From Adiantum capillus-veneris (taxonomy: Eukaryota; Streptophyta; Polypodiopsida; Polypodiales; Pteridaceae), in contig CM043960.1 in the NCBI GenBank assembly GCA_014529385.2, positions 73,051,910-73,115,909 of the forward strand: a DNA stretch of 64,000 nt. The letters are read 5' to 3'. The notes below the pieces were generated by a model. That model was not told where the DNA came from, searched no databases, and worked only from the letters and a program-made list of their open reading frames with translations. Shown in pieces: positions 1 to 9,668 of this stretch. The first letter of the stretch is position 1; every line of letters begins with the position of its first letter. Made by a program: the position numbers and the translations under genes.

Positions 1-1060
1 TTACTGCCCTGAAAATGTGCCAGGTCACTTGCATAGCAATTCCCTTGCGTCCTCGGACCTCCTGGGGGTATTAGGGACCATTTAGGGCAGAAACCCTAAA
101 ACTGCAAAAATACACAGCATGCTGTATTTCCCTATTTTGGGCTTCGTTTCGCGAGCTGATCACATCTGTAGCAAGTCCTCAAGCTCCCGCACCTGTAGGG
201 ATACTTGCCCTTTGAATCGAAAGAGATTTCTCGTGTGAAATCTCTCCGAATTCACTTGTACATGCGGGGGATTAGCAACTAGCTAATCCAATACCTGTGC
301 AAGCGGCTCTTGCCTCGGCAATTGCGCATGAACCCACACAACTGAGCCCTCTTGTGGGGCATCACATAACTGCACGGAGGGGGGGGGGGGGGAAGAGAGA
401 GTAGTGAATGCTGTGCAAGGCTTTTGTTCTTGCACTTCACTGTACATAGAGGGTACACATTAGCTTTGGTACATGCAACCATCCACCATACCGTTGAAAA
501 TGCATCCCCACGTTTAATTTCAACGCCTCTCTCTCTCTCAAGTTGGAAAGTGCTAAAAAATGTGCCAAATGGCACTCATGCATGGTTTTCTCGTTTTGCA
601 CCTTTCGGTCTAAAAATATCTCAACCGATTGCTCATTTAACGTAGCAACAGAGTAATAAAATGTTCCTCTTGTCATTTCGGAGCTAATGACACGAACAAA
701 TTTCATGGCCCAAAATAGAAGTTCCCTAAATTTTAGGAGATGCTTCCATGGCACTTCCACTGGTCATCTGACCATCTATCACCATTGGACCACATCCAAA
801 AACGCAAATGTAGCCCAGTTATCGGGTGATCTTCTCTTCAAGCTTTGAGTAGAGTCTAGACATAATGTTACTGCTCGGATTCTAGTGCCGATCGGCCCAA
901 GTCGTGGCGACAAGGCCTTCCCGTTTGCGGGTGAAACTCTCAGCCATCGGCCATTTCACACTGGCCATTCAGTGTCCGGCCATTTGCAACTTCAAAAAGA
1001 GGGTCCTAAAAATTAAACAAAAATCAAGGGAAAGAAAGAAACAACTAAGGTTAGCCACTT
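1..1060 (-). repeat. 3' LTR and 3' untranslated end of Gypsy-1, running off the window edge
   Basis: Non-coding sequence directly downstream (minus strand) of the Gypsy-1 chromodomain stop. Its reverse complement matches 10230-11130 on the plus strand in several blocks: the stretch after the stop codon (about 870-1060), the block containing gctaatcccc (about 240-310), and the block with the phrases tttagggt and taatacccc (about 50-120). The two copies therefore mark the ends of two elements of one family in opposite orientation. A poly-G run lies at 379-392. The outer LTR boundary is outside the window, so no target duplication can be read. The exact inner LTR edge is not certain. Confidence 0.75.
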
Positions 1061-2405
1061 CTATTGCACTGAATCCGCATGTACATTTGATATGCTAGCT
1101 CCATCATTACCCCTCCTTTGAACACGATGGGTTGGGACATACATAGGCTGTAACCCAAAGGCCTCAAGATAAAGCTGCAATACAATTGGTGACTCTGAAA
1201 ATTCATGCTCTTCCATCCACTTTGCATCCATAGGTGGATAGTTATTGAACTTCACTAAATAGCGTCTTGCAACTTGTCCCTTAACTTTTCTTTCCTTATG
1301 TGCCAAAATCTGCTCAAGTACCAAGATTTCATCAAGTTCATCGACTTCTCGTTGATCCTCCTGTGGCACATCTTCTGGAACATCACCTACGAAAGGTCTT
1401 AGAAGACTCACATGTGGCACATCTTCTGGCACAACACCCACGAAAGGTCTTAGAAGACTCACGTGAAACGCATTATGAATCTTGCAAGTGTCAGGCAATT
1501 TTAGCCTATAAGAAACATCGTTGATCTTATCAATCACTTGAATAGGCCCATAGTTACGCATGCTGAGCTTCAAAAATAACCTTTCCTTGCCCTTCAACTT
1601 CTTTAACCTTGCCTTTTCAAATCGTAAACGTACCCAATCACAAGGTGAAAATAGTAATTCACGCCGCTGACGATCAACAACCCTTTTTTGCTTTGTCTGA
1701 GTCTTCTCCAAGTCAACTTTGATTTTCTTATAAATTTCATCCATGCTCTCAACATATCGATGTGCCTCAAAGATCTTGTCCTTTGTATGCAAAATGGGTG
1801 GAACCTTTTTGCCACCTTCAACAATCTCAAAAGGTGCCTTGCCTGTGGATGAATGCACCGTATTGTTGTACGCATACTCAATCATAGGAAAATATTGTTC
1901 CCAATTGTCCTTATTATCTGACACATAGCATTTCAACAGATCCAAGACAATATAATTAGCCTCTTCTGACTGTCCATCAACTTGTGGATGAAACGAAGAT
2001 GAGAACTTGAGCGTAGTGTCCATGTTCTCAAACAATCCTCTCCAAAACAAACTTGTCATGCGAGGATCACGATCATTGAAAAAGGATTGTGGCATACCAT
2101 GGTACTTAAACACATTGTACATGAATAATTGTGCCAATAACCTTGCTGCCTTTTGCCTGTCAAACTTGACCTTTTGGAAAATCATGCATGCTCGCACAAA
2201 GGCATCCACATCTCTCCTTAAAGTACACCAATAAAAGAATGTCTCTAGCGCTTTCACTGTCGCATCAATTCCACGATGCCTTGCATATGGTGGGACATGG
2301 CTTTCTACCATGACCTTATGTCGCAATGGCCTAGTAACACAAAGTCTGCCATGCATCATCATAGAACCGTCTCTGATGAGGTAGTGCTCACGACGTTTCC
2401 CATCA
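1061..2405 (-). pseudogene. Gypsy-1 integrase with C-terminal chromodomain (internally deleted)
   Basis: Open from 2362 to 1061 (433 codons). In order: part of the HHCC zinc-binding domain (residues about 20-63; the second Cys of the CxxC pair is Phe), the integrase core with NDRDPRMTSLFW, and DGQSEEAN carrying the usual catalytic Glu. A C-terminal region follows with KIHNAFHVSLLRPF, then a chromodomain (about 346-390) with YLVKFNNYPPMDAKW. Around residue 78 the sequence jumps from KAARLLAQ to LFMYNVFKYHG, so about 55 residues normally holding the first catalytic Asp are missing, in frame. A 17-residue stretch beginning VSLLRPFVG is tandemly duplicated (1361-1462). A one-base deletion near 2405 separates it from the RNase H end. 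The first Met is only the first ATG in a polyprotein, not a real start. The chromodomain places it among plant chromovirus-type Ty3/Gypsy elements. It cannot be active. Confidence 0.93.
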
Positions 2406-2833
2406 CAAAATCTTCATTAGTATTATATTGTTCCTTCATGTCATCAAGCTTATGATGACATGGAGTTGACACAGCTGAAATTTGTAGCTTCCTTGATAAT
2501 GCATCAGCCACAACATTCTTCTTGCCTTCCACATGCGAAGTGTAACATAGAAAGAATGTTTGCCCATCGCATATGCTTTTCAGAAAACTTTGACTATGTT
2601 AAGAAGTATCGCAAGGTCTGATGGTATGTCTGGACAAAGAAATCAGCACCTAAGAGATAGTGCTTCCAAGTAGAAAGTGCATGAATCATGGCCAAAAGCT
2701 CTTTCTCATAGATTTGCATAGTCTTTTCTGGCCCTTGCAAGATTTTGCTCTCGTAAGCTACTACCCGACCATCTTGCATTAACATTGCTCCAATGCTATT
2801 TCCACACGCGTCACACTGGACCACAAATGAATT
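2406..2833 (-). pseudogene. Gypsy-1 RNase H
   Basis: The N-terminal part is open from 2824 to 2594 and carries VQCDACGNSIGAML, YESKILQGPEK, YEKELLAMIHALSTWKHYLLG and YHQTLRYFLT, the normal order of a Ty3/Gypsy RNase H. It ends at a TAG where the family has Gln, read in the same frame before SKFSEKHMRWANILS. After a further frame change the hallmark GKKNVVADALSRK is visible near 2485-2530. Frame damage and the stop make it inactive. Upstream it is cut by the solo LTR at 2839-3709; removing that insertion joins LPDL directly to RNSFVVQCDAC. Confidence 0.9.
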
Positions 2834-2838
2834 CCTAA
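2834..2838. repeat. Target-site duplication CCTAA (left copy)
   Basis: Matches 3710-3714 exactly and flanks the TG...CA ends of the 871-bp solo LTR. Confidence 0.9.
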
Positions 2839-2916
2839 TGTCACAAGATGGGCACCACGTGCTAGTAGAAAAGAATAGACTTAATAGACTTTTAGCACTT
2901 CAATAACAACTGAACT

Positions 2917-2920
<4 letters not shown>

Positions 2921-3008
<88 letters not shown>
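2921..3008. repeat. (GA)44 microsatellite
   Basis: Uninterrupted GA dinucleotides inside the solo LTR. Such long perfect tracts are length-unstable, and the true length may differ from the assembly. Confidence 0.97.
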
Positions 3009-3009
<1 letters not shown>

Positions 3010-3043
3010 GACACGCGACACAGAGTGGCGAAATTCCACCCTA

Positions 3044-3261
3044 GAGAGTATTGGCCCCAAACCTTGGTGCCCCTTTCGGTATTTCTTTATAGTGCATCAA
3101 CACAGTACAAGCAGGTACTCTAGACTCACCACCTTCTCCATGAAGCATGCCAGAGAGTATTGGCCCCAAACCTTGGTGCCCCTTTCGGTATTTCTTTATA
3201 TTGCATCAACACAGTACAAGCAGGTACTCTAGACTCATCACCTTCTCCATGAAGCATGCCA
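3044..3261. repeat. 109-bp tandem duplication inside the solo LTR
   Basis: Two near-identical copies with a 109-bp period (ttggccccaa at 3051 recurs at 3160). They differ at only a few bases, so the duplication is much younger than the surrounding Gypsy-1. Confidence 0.93.
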
Positions 3262-3709
3262 GAGAATGAGCCCTTAGCACATATTTAAAGGCCCTAAGCC
3301 CCAAAAGCAGTTTACAGTGAAAAGCCTTCAAACTCAAAAGCATATGGTCCAAAAGCAATGCCAAAAAGCTGCCAGCGTAATTTACAGAAATTCGTACAGC
3401 TGCCACGTTATCAGTCAGCACAAAATGCGAAAATCCATACAACCTGTCACATTATCACGTCAGCGCAATTTTTGGGTTTTCGTATAGCAGCCACGTCATT
3501 GACTTCTCCGCCATCCTTTTGTGTGTGTGTGTGTGGGTCCTCCTTTATTTTAATCCTTTATGTCACTTGGGGCCCCATCGGACGGGGTCCCCATAAGTTG
3601 GTAGGACTTGTTCTTCTGTTACTTGTTCTTCTTAGGTTTAGGTCCCTCGGTCGACATCTGCAAGTTGGTTCCATTCTTCAGGGCTTTGACATGTCAGCAA
3701 TTTGTGACA

Positions 3710-3714
3710 CCTAA
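3710..3714. repeat. Target-site duplication CCTAA (right copy)
   Basis: Exact partner of 2834-2838. Confidence 0.9.
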
Positions 3715-4660
3715 GATCTGGTAAAACAATCACGGGATCTGAAGTCTACTTTTCCTTTAAGAGACTAAAAGCTGAAATCTCTTTTTGGGTCCATATGAAA
3801 GTGACCTCTTTCTTTTGCAAAGCGTGAAGAGGTGAAGCTATCTCTACAAATTTCTTGATAAATCTTCTATAGTATGAGCACAATCTCAAGAAGCTTCGGA
3901 AATCATGCACAATCTCTAAGTCTGGCCATGTCTTAATAGCTTCAACCTTTGCGGGATCCATTTGGACACCATCCTTTGACACTATGTCACCAAGAGAGTG
4001 GATCTCTTCTGAGAAGAATTCACTTTTCTTAGGATTGACAAGTAGCCTGTGAGACTGCGCAACTCTTCGAACACAATGGTCAAGTGACGCCTATGCTCCT
4101 CTTCATGCTTCGAACAGAGTATCATGTCATCAAAGAATGTGCCAACAAACTTTTGATGGGAGCAAAAAATCCGGTCCATCATCCTATTGAATGTAGCAAG
4201 AGCATTTTTAAGACCAAATGGAATCACTAGGAACTCATAAAGACCAAACGTCATTCTAAATGAAGTCTTGTGCACATCCTCTGGCCTTATAGGCCTTATA
4301 CGAATTTGATGGTACCCACTAAACGGTCAAGAATATCATCAATCCTTGAGATAGGAAACCTGTTCTGGATGGTATTCTTATTTAACGCACAATAATCAAT
4401 ACACATGCGCCAGGAGCCATCCTTCTCTATACTAAGAGCACTGGGAAGCAAAAAGGTGAAGAACTAGCTGAATCAATCCCTTCTCTAAAAACGTCTCAAC
4501 CTGGCCCATAATCTCTTTCTGTTGAGCTATACTAATCGTGTAGGGAGGTCTGTTTGGTGGGCTGCACCCTGGCACCACATCTATCGTATGGTCCTCGGGC
4601 CTCTCCGGCGGCAATTGTGACGGTAATGAATAAAAAAAATTAGTCATTAAACTCTCACAA
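3710..4660 (-). pseudogene. Gypsy-1 reverse transcriptase
   Basis: RT in pieces, read right to left. The N-terminal block is open 4647-4432 with PPERPEDHTIDVVPG, PPNRPPY and QQKEIMGQVETFLEKGLI. A middle block near 4300-4440 shows KDGSWRMCIDYCALNKNTI. The palm, 4275-3982, has FRMTFGLYEFLVIPFGLKNA and the catalytic FFDDM. The connection, 3982-3746, has SKDGVQMDPAKVEAIKTWP and FRSFLRLCSYYRRFIKKF. Frames change between blocks (for example around 4010-4060), and IRP is locally duplicated before EDVHKTSF. The active-site Asp pair is intact but the gene is broken. Part of the Gypsy-1 polyprotein; the order RT, RNase H, integrase matches Ty3/Gypsy. Confidence 0.93.
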
Positions 4661-4960
4661 AAATGCTGACCTTTCTTTATCTAACACATATAAATTTGAC
4701 TAACAACTATCCGAAACATCACGTGCAAAAATCAAGTACGTAGAAAGATGATGTTTAATTACAGAAGTGATAGCTGAAGCATATACAATAGGGAAAAACT
4801 CTCCTATGAGCTTTACATCCAAAAAATGAGTTTTGCCCCTATGGTGAAGGGTGATCATTTTGCCAAAGACATCCAACACACCATGTACTCTAAACGTCCA
4901 TGGGATTCCTAGTAGTGCAATCAGTAAAATCAATCAAAATCGATTCTGGAAGCTGAGGGC
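4661..4960 (-). pseudogene. Gypsy-1 protease C-terminal part and linker
   Basis: Open 4933-4700 (77 codons). It contains LLGIPWTFRVHGVLD, resembling the end of retroviral-type aspartic proteases, then KMITLHHRGKTHFLDVKL and the linker before RT. No catalytic DSG is visible because the element stops near 4960. The linker is shared with Gypsy-2: the reverse complement of about 4625-4745 aligns with 8880-9000 (cgtacttgatttttg and following). Gag and the 5' LTR of Gypsy-1 are missing here. Confidence 0.75.
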
Positions 4961-5500
4961 GTAGTGTGGAGCTGTGGGGAACCTGCCCGTGACAGTTTTA
5001 GCAGCAGGTGGCACTACCTAGAAGCTGGGGCCTTGCTTGAGGTGCCAAAACCTGCCAGGAACAGTCCGGGGCCTAGAAAAACTATAAAAAGACCCCCTTC
5101 CTTCTTAAAAAATTAGACTCGGAGCCTTGGCACATTCTCTCTCATCTAGAGGGACCTCTACGCAAAAATCACTAGAGATCAAAGCTCTAGTTGGTTAATT
5201 AACGATAATTAGCACTAACCTTTTTTAATTAGCAAAGCTAAGTTAACCTATTTACAATTTTCTTAATTAATTGAAGATTAATCCTATGTATACTCAAAAA
5301 TCATCTCTTAATTAAAAATTCTCGGCTAATTATTGTGATTAAGCTTAGGGATATTAAGCTATTTAATTATTATATCATATTAGGACTGAAATTATCCATT
5401 TTAACCATAAATTAATGATAATTATACTAACTAAGTTTAGATTAAGATAATATAATTATTAGAGCTGTAGAAAAATAATCTTGTACTTTTTTGAGTAATT
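4961..5500. other. Promoter-like, LTR-like segment passing into AT-rich leader
   Basis: GC-moderate to 5130, then rich in ttaattaa-type sequence. No coding potential and no second copy in the window. May be the 3' part of an LTR whose internal region is the AT-rich leader, but no PBS or terminal repeat was found. Confidence 0.35.
5083..5090 (+). promoter_or_regulatory. Candidate TATA box (TATAAAAA)
   Basis: TATAAAAA sits about 30 bases before a pyrimidine-rich stretch (cattctctctcatc, 5129-5142) and after a GC-richer segment, the usual layout of a plant or retroelement promoter. It precedes the long AT-rich leader and the ORF at 7254. No transcript evidence. Confidence 0.45.
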
Positions 5501-6740
5501 TCCATAATTAATTAAGCAAAATTACAGTATTTTTGAGAGAAAAGTGAAGGGGGAAATGATCAAAATAATCCAAAATCCTTTGAGATATTTACCAGAGGTA
5601 AATCACATCTTAGGGAACCTGTGATAATTATCGTAACCTCAGATAATTAGTTTATCTAATTATCTTATAGAGTTACACTGTTTTTAGGACAAATTAAAAG
5701 GGGGAAAATATAAAATTGATCCAAAATGCTTTAAGATAATTATCAAAAATAAATCATATCTTAGGAAACCGGTGATAATTATCTTAATCTCAGATAATTA
5801 GTTTACCTAATTATCTTAGCAGAATTACACTGTTTTTGGGTCAAATTAAAAGGGGAAAAATAGCAAATTGATCCAAAATGCTTTGAGATAATTATTAGAG
5901 AAAAAGAACATTTTAGAAAACCAGTGATAATTATTGTAACATCAGATAATTAGTTTAACTAATCATCTCAGCAGAATTACACTGTTTTTAGGAGAAATTA
6001 AAAGGGGGAAAATAGCAAATTGATCCAAAATGCTTTGAGATAATTATCAGAGGTAAATCGCATCTTATGTAACCCATACTAGTTAGTTTTACATCAGATA
6101 ATTAGTTCAACTAATTATCTCAACATAATTACACTATTTTTAGGAAAAATGAAAAGGGAGAAAATAGCAAAGTCATTCAAAATGCTTTGGGATAATTATC
6201 AAAGGTAAATCACATCTTATGAAACCTGGGATTATTATCCTAACCTCAAATAATTAGTCTAACTAATTATCTCAATAGAATTAAACTGTTTTTAGGAGAA
6301 AATAGCAAATTAATCCAAAATGCTTTGGGATAATTATCAGAGGTAAAATACATCTTAGGAAACTCATGGTAATTATTTTAATCTCAGATAATTAGTTTTA
6401 TTATTTATATCAATAGAATTACACTATTTTTTAGAAAAATAAAGAGGAAAAATAGTAAATTAATCCAGAATAATTTGAGATAATTATCAAAGGTAAATCA
6501 TACCTTATGAGACTCGTGATAATTATCTTATTCTCAGATAATTAGTTTAACTAATTATCTCAGCAAAATTATATTATTTTTAGGAAAAAATAAAAGGGGT
6601 CAAATAGTAAATTAATCCAAAAACCTTTGAGATAATTACTAGAGGTAAAACACACCTTGAGAAATGCGTGATAAATATCTTAACCTCCGATAATTAGTTT
6701 AAATACTTATCTTCATTAAAAGTAACTGATTTTGTGTATA
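5500..6740. repeat. 152-bp AT-rich tandem repeat, about eight to nine copies
   Basis: The phrase ttacactgttttta or a close variant recurs near 5521, 5673, 5825, 5977, 6129, 6281, 6419, 6569 and 6722, mostly 152 bases apart. Each unit carries aaaaggggg, atccaaaatgctttgagataattatc, aaatcacatctta and a near-perfect inverted repeat: agataattagtt then aactaattatct, separated by one T. Copies drift by point changes and small indels. No ORF. The array lies between the TATA-like site and the ORF at 7254, so it could be a structured leader or a minisatellite. Confidence 0.9.
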
Positions 6741-7253
6741 AAATAGAGAAAGAAAATTAGTAAATGAATTTATATAATTACCAAATAAATACCTGAGGTC
6801 CGAAATCATTATTGAAGGTTGGGAAAACTACCTTACCTTAAATGATTGGTATAACAAATTACTATCGGAAAAATTTGCTTAAATTAGACCATAAGTATAG
6901 GAGGGAAAAGTTTTAAATCAATTTCATAAAAATTCCTAAAGATAGAACATATCAAATTACATTTAGGGTGAGTAATCCACTAGCAGATAGTAATTATAAT
7001 TTACTAAGGCTAATTATAAGATATTCATGGAATATAGACTAAGGAGAAACCCAATAAAATAGCTCTCCTAATTAGATGATAATTATGGAAAAATACTAAT
7101 ATTACAACGAAGTTACAGGAGAAAGATCTCATCCAATAAACTATGAAGTATACCTACTTACTCCAAAAATCCTTATTTCTGGGTAAAAAGAAAGAAAAGA
7201 GGTTATTCAATTAAACCTCTAATCAATTAAGTCCTTTTATAAAGGCTCCCGAT
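6741..7253. other. AT-rich non-coding sequence
   Basis: Continues the composition of the repeat array without clear periodicity. Nothing else recognisable. Confidence 0.6.
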
Positions 7254-7481
7254 ATGGCTCCAAAGAGAACCAGAGGAAATCCTCTTACCGAGGAAGAGGA
7301 TATTAGCAACAAAAGAAATAAAGTCACTTATGACCATGAGGCTGGGCCTAGCCATAGGCCGACGGAGGAAAGTCTACAAGCTCCAGCGCAGCAACACATG
7401 GACGACCAGTCCCAAGTGGATTTCTATTTTGTTCGCTTAAGTCTTCTAAAGTTCATTTCTAAGTTAACATTGCATACGTAA
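7254..7481 (+). CDS. Short ORF, gag-like N-terminus of uncertain identity
   Basis: 75 codons beginning MAPKRTRGNPLTEEEDI. The first 55 residues are hydrophilic, with a basic start, an acidic patch and a Pro/Gln-rich stretch (GPSHRPTEESLQAPAQQ). The last part (VRLSLLKFISKLTLHT) differs in character and may be read-through past a lost splice site or a frameshift. The basic start followed by a low-complexity region resembles retroelement gag starts, but no defining motif is present. It is the first ATG after a long AT-rich leader, and no gag core follows. It may be a remnant of the element whose promoter lies near 5083. Function unknown. Confidence 0.35.
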   Translation: MAPKRTRGNPLTEEEDISNKRNKVTYDHEAGPSHRPTEESLQAPAQQHMDDQSQVDFYFVRLSLLKFISKLTLHT

Positions 7482-8559
7482 GGATTAGGAAGGATAAACT
7501 GGCTGTAAATGGAAGGTAACTTCCAAGAAACCAACGAGCAATGATTGAAAATAGGAAATGAATGATTGGGTTATTACTGATTGACCTAGGAAAGAAATGT
7601 TTGACCATCCTTAAAACAGCTTGTCTCAAGACACCTCTGATTCCTTGGAATATTTTACTCCAGGTAATGAGTAATGATGGCGATTCCGCCATGGATGAGT
7701 CACTTTCCTCAGTGCGCATGGAGTCTTTACCCCGTGCTTGTTTGTGTTTGTGGATATTACTTAAGATATCAAGTTCATACTAGAGGAACCGCCCGGTTGT
7801 ATGGGCAACCGATTGGCATATGGGCGCCCGGACTTTGGGTGATGGCTTTTTTCACCCCGGTGTTTATAAATAAGGAATGGATGCCATTTTTCACCCCTGT
7901 ATAGGTGGGTCTTGAGAAAAGCCAGTACTGGTCAGAGATACTTCAGAATGACAATACCTTGTCTTAAGTCTAAAGATGTTTGTTTGCTAAAAGAATGCTT
8001 TTCAATGCTGTCTTTAATACTTGATTGAAGGAATTACTGTGAGGGAACGTTAAAAGAAATTATTGTTTTAATTGTGAAAATAATGTGGTAGTAATTTAAC
8101 AACACAGAAGTCATGTGTGAGTGTGGAGTGGTAAGTGGGGATTGACTAAGGTTGTCAATCATGGACGGGTGGACCTGATTAGTCAGATAACTATCCATTC
8201 CGGCGCACTAAAGCGTTTAGAAACTTCTTCACTTGGAAGAGGAATCCACCAACGGTTGTGCCCTCACACATGTTAGGGGGAAAAAAGCGTTGGCTAAGGA
8301 AACCTTAATCTAATGATGGGAGTTATAGGGCCGGAATAGTTTTTTTTTGCAGTCCCGTTCTACGAGATAGGACTAGGTTTCCTTCTAGGGCTATAAACCT
8401 AAACCATTGTCAATGGTAAGCATGAATTCCGTGGAATTTTTCTTGTGTAAGGACTCTGACTGTATTAGACCTAGAGACCTGTCAATCGTCCCATCCTGCT
8501 TTTGGTGTCGGCGGGTTTAGGGACCTTACAAAAAAATTGCTTTTTTGGGCTGAGGGTAT
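7482..8559. other. No recognisable gene; short tandem phrase and TATA-like site
   Basis: Contains TATAAATA at 7865-7872 and a short duplicated phrase (tttttcacccc near 7848 and 7888). ORFs here are short and overlap in conflicting frames. Possibly LTR-derived, but no second copy is in the window. Confidence 0.4.
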
Positions 8560-8875
8560 GGATTCCCTTGATGATGTGGCAAAAGAAAGGGGGGAGGGAA
8601 GTTATTGTCTTAAGGACCACCACCCTTTTTCTTAGAGAGAGAATGTACTTATCCTCCCTCACTAGCCTCTATTTCAACCTACAAAAAGCCTATGAAAATC
8701 TAAAAAAAAGCCTATGAGAACACCCTCATTTAATGGACTTGTCTCCTAAATCACACACATTTTCAACCTTAATCCCTTAAAATCAGGGATCCTTACAAGG
8801 CCCTTTTTTGGGGTTCATATTTTTTCTAATGTATTGTATCTGCTTCGGCTATCACTTTTGTAATTAAGAATCATC
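8560..8875 (+). repeat. Dispersed repeat, copy A
   Basis: Aligns with 33590-33800 in the same orientation. Shared landmarks are gatgtggc, cttgtctcct, ccttaat, ggatccttacaaggccc (ggattccttacaaggccc in copy B) and tctaatgt. The family is non-coding. Here it abuts the start of Gypsy-2. Confidence 0.7.
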
Positions 8876-8879
8876 TTTA

Positions 8880-9115
8880 TGCGTACTTGATTTTTGTACG
8901 TGATTTCAAATAATCATCAGTCAAATTTATCTAAGTTAGATAAAGAAAGCTTAGCAGTCTAGAGTTTAATGATTGCTTTTTGACTCATTACAGTCTGAGT
9001 TGCCGCTGGAGAGGCATGAGGATCATGCGATAGATGTGGCACCAGGTTATATCCCACCAAATAGGCCTTCCTACAAGGTTAGTGCGGCTCAGCAAAAGGA
9101 GATTATGGGCCAAGT
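8880..9115 (+). pseudogene. Gypsy-2 protease-RT linker and RT N-terminus
   Basis: Same family as Gypsy-1 but on the plus strand. Nucleotides 8880-9115 align with the reverse complement of 4745-4500. The protein reads LPLERHEDHAIDVAPGYIPPNRPSYKVSAAQQKEIMGQV, the RT entry segment (8998-9114). It ends abruptly at 9115, where sequence of the opposite strand begins. Preceding sequence is the unrelated dispersed repeat, so gag and protease are missing. Confidence 0.88.
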
Positions 9116-9555
9116 AGATGAGCGCTTTCCCCTCCAATGTTGCTTGGAATTGTCGCATTTTGGCTGCTGCATTAGATACTCCGTCAAATCCTCTGGCCTG
9201 CCATCTTGTCTCAAATTGAGCTACGTGGCAATCAGGGTCCTGTTTGAATTTCCCTGAGAAGGTCTCGAACTTGATGCCTAAATCTGTTGTAGCCGCTGCC
9301 GCCATATTCCTTTTCAGATTTGGAGATAACTGCCCTGTTTAGGATGATGATGATGATCTCGGTATTACTGGTTGCCGTGGAATATTTTTGCCAATCCCCA
9401 AAGGGTCATATTCTAATCTTCTCCTTGTCAGAAACAATTGCTGCAACACTTCATCTCCAACATATCCTGGGTCTAATGGCCTATTCTCCTTAGCCTCATT
9501 GAAAATTCCCCCATACTGCTCAATGTCCTCTAAATCCTCCGTACTCGGGCTCTTG
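9116..9555 (-). pseudogene. Gypsy gag fragment inserted in inverted orientation
   Basis: Read on the minus strand this encodes a gag N-terminus. Upstream part (about 9555-9310): EDIEQYGGIFNEAKE, GDEVLQQLFLTRRRLEYDP and a Ser run. Downstream (9305-9116): MAAAATTDLGIKFETFSGKF, then QDPDCHVAQFETRWQARGF and RQFQATLEGKALI, typical of the Ty3/Gypsy gag core (F-G-x-x-x-x-D and the ATL-GKAL motif). It sits between two plus-strand RT pieces of Gypsy-2, so it was inverted or inserted after Gypsy-2 arrived. It may be the gag of this same family, which is otherwise absent here; that is inference. Confidence 0.82.
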
Positions 9556-9668
9556 GTGCATGTGTATTAATTAACGTGTGTTGAATAAGAATACCATCAA
9601 GAACATATTTCCTATCCAAGGATTGATGATATTCTTGATCGACTAGAGGGTGCTACAATTTCAGCATA
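9556..9668 (+). pseudogene. Gypsy-2 RT continuation
   Basis: From tgcatgtgtatt (9557) the plus strand again matches Gypsy-1 RT (reverse complement of about 4410-4310): the segment following KDGSWRM, with aataagaataccatc and ggattgatgatattcttgatcg. It therefore resumes RT after the inverted gag block. It ends near 9668 and is joined directly to chromodomain sequence, so the rest of RT, RNase H and most of integrase have been deleted. Confidence 0.85.

Larger units (their letters stand above)
2839..3709. mobile_element. Solo LTR (871 bp) inserted in Gypsy-1 pol
   Basis: Starts TGTCACAAG and ends TTTGTGACA, so it has short terminal inverted repeats and canonical TG...CA ends. It is flanked by the perfect 5-bp duplication CCTAA (2834-2838 and 3710-3714). 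Excision of LTR plus one CCTAA restores the Gypsy-1 reading frame exactly. No internal domain is present, so this is a solo LTR left by recombination between two LTRs. It contains a GA microsatellite, a 109-bp tandem duplication, a TATA-like ATATTTAAAGG near 3280 (plus strand) and a short GT tract near 3520. Orientation is not settled; the TATA-like site favours plus. Confidence 0.9.

Noticed and set aside
379-392. Poly-G run as a functional G-quadruplex promoter element
   Set aside because: Single homopolymer run without the repeated G-tract pattern; its length may be an assembly artefact.
1300-1524. Plus-strand ORFs across 1300-1930
   Set aside because: They lie antisense to the well-supported integrase frame.
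5500-6740. CRISPR-like array
   Set aside because: Units repeat over their full 152 bases with no unique spacers, and the setting is a plant nuclear genome.
4961-7481. Endogenous pararetrovirus (caulimovirid) leader
   Set aside because: A TATA box and long leader are suggestive, but no movement protein, coat protein, RT or tRNA-Met site was found with them.
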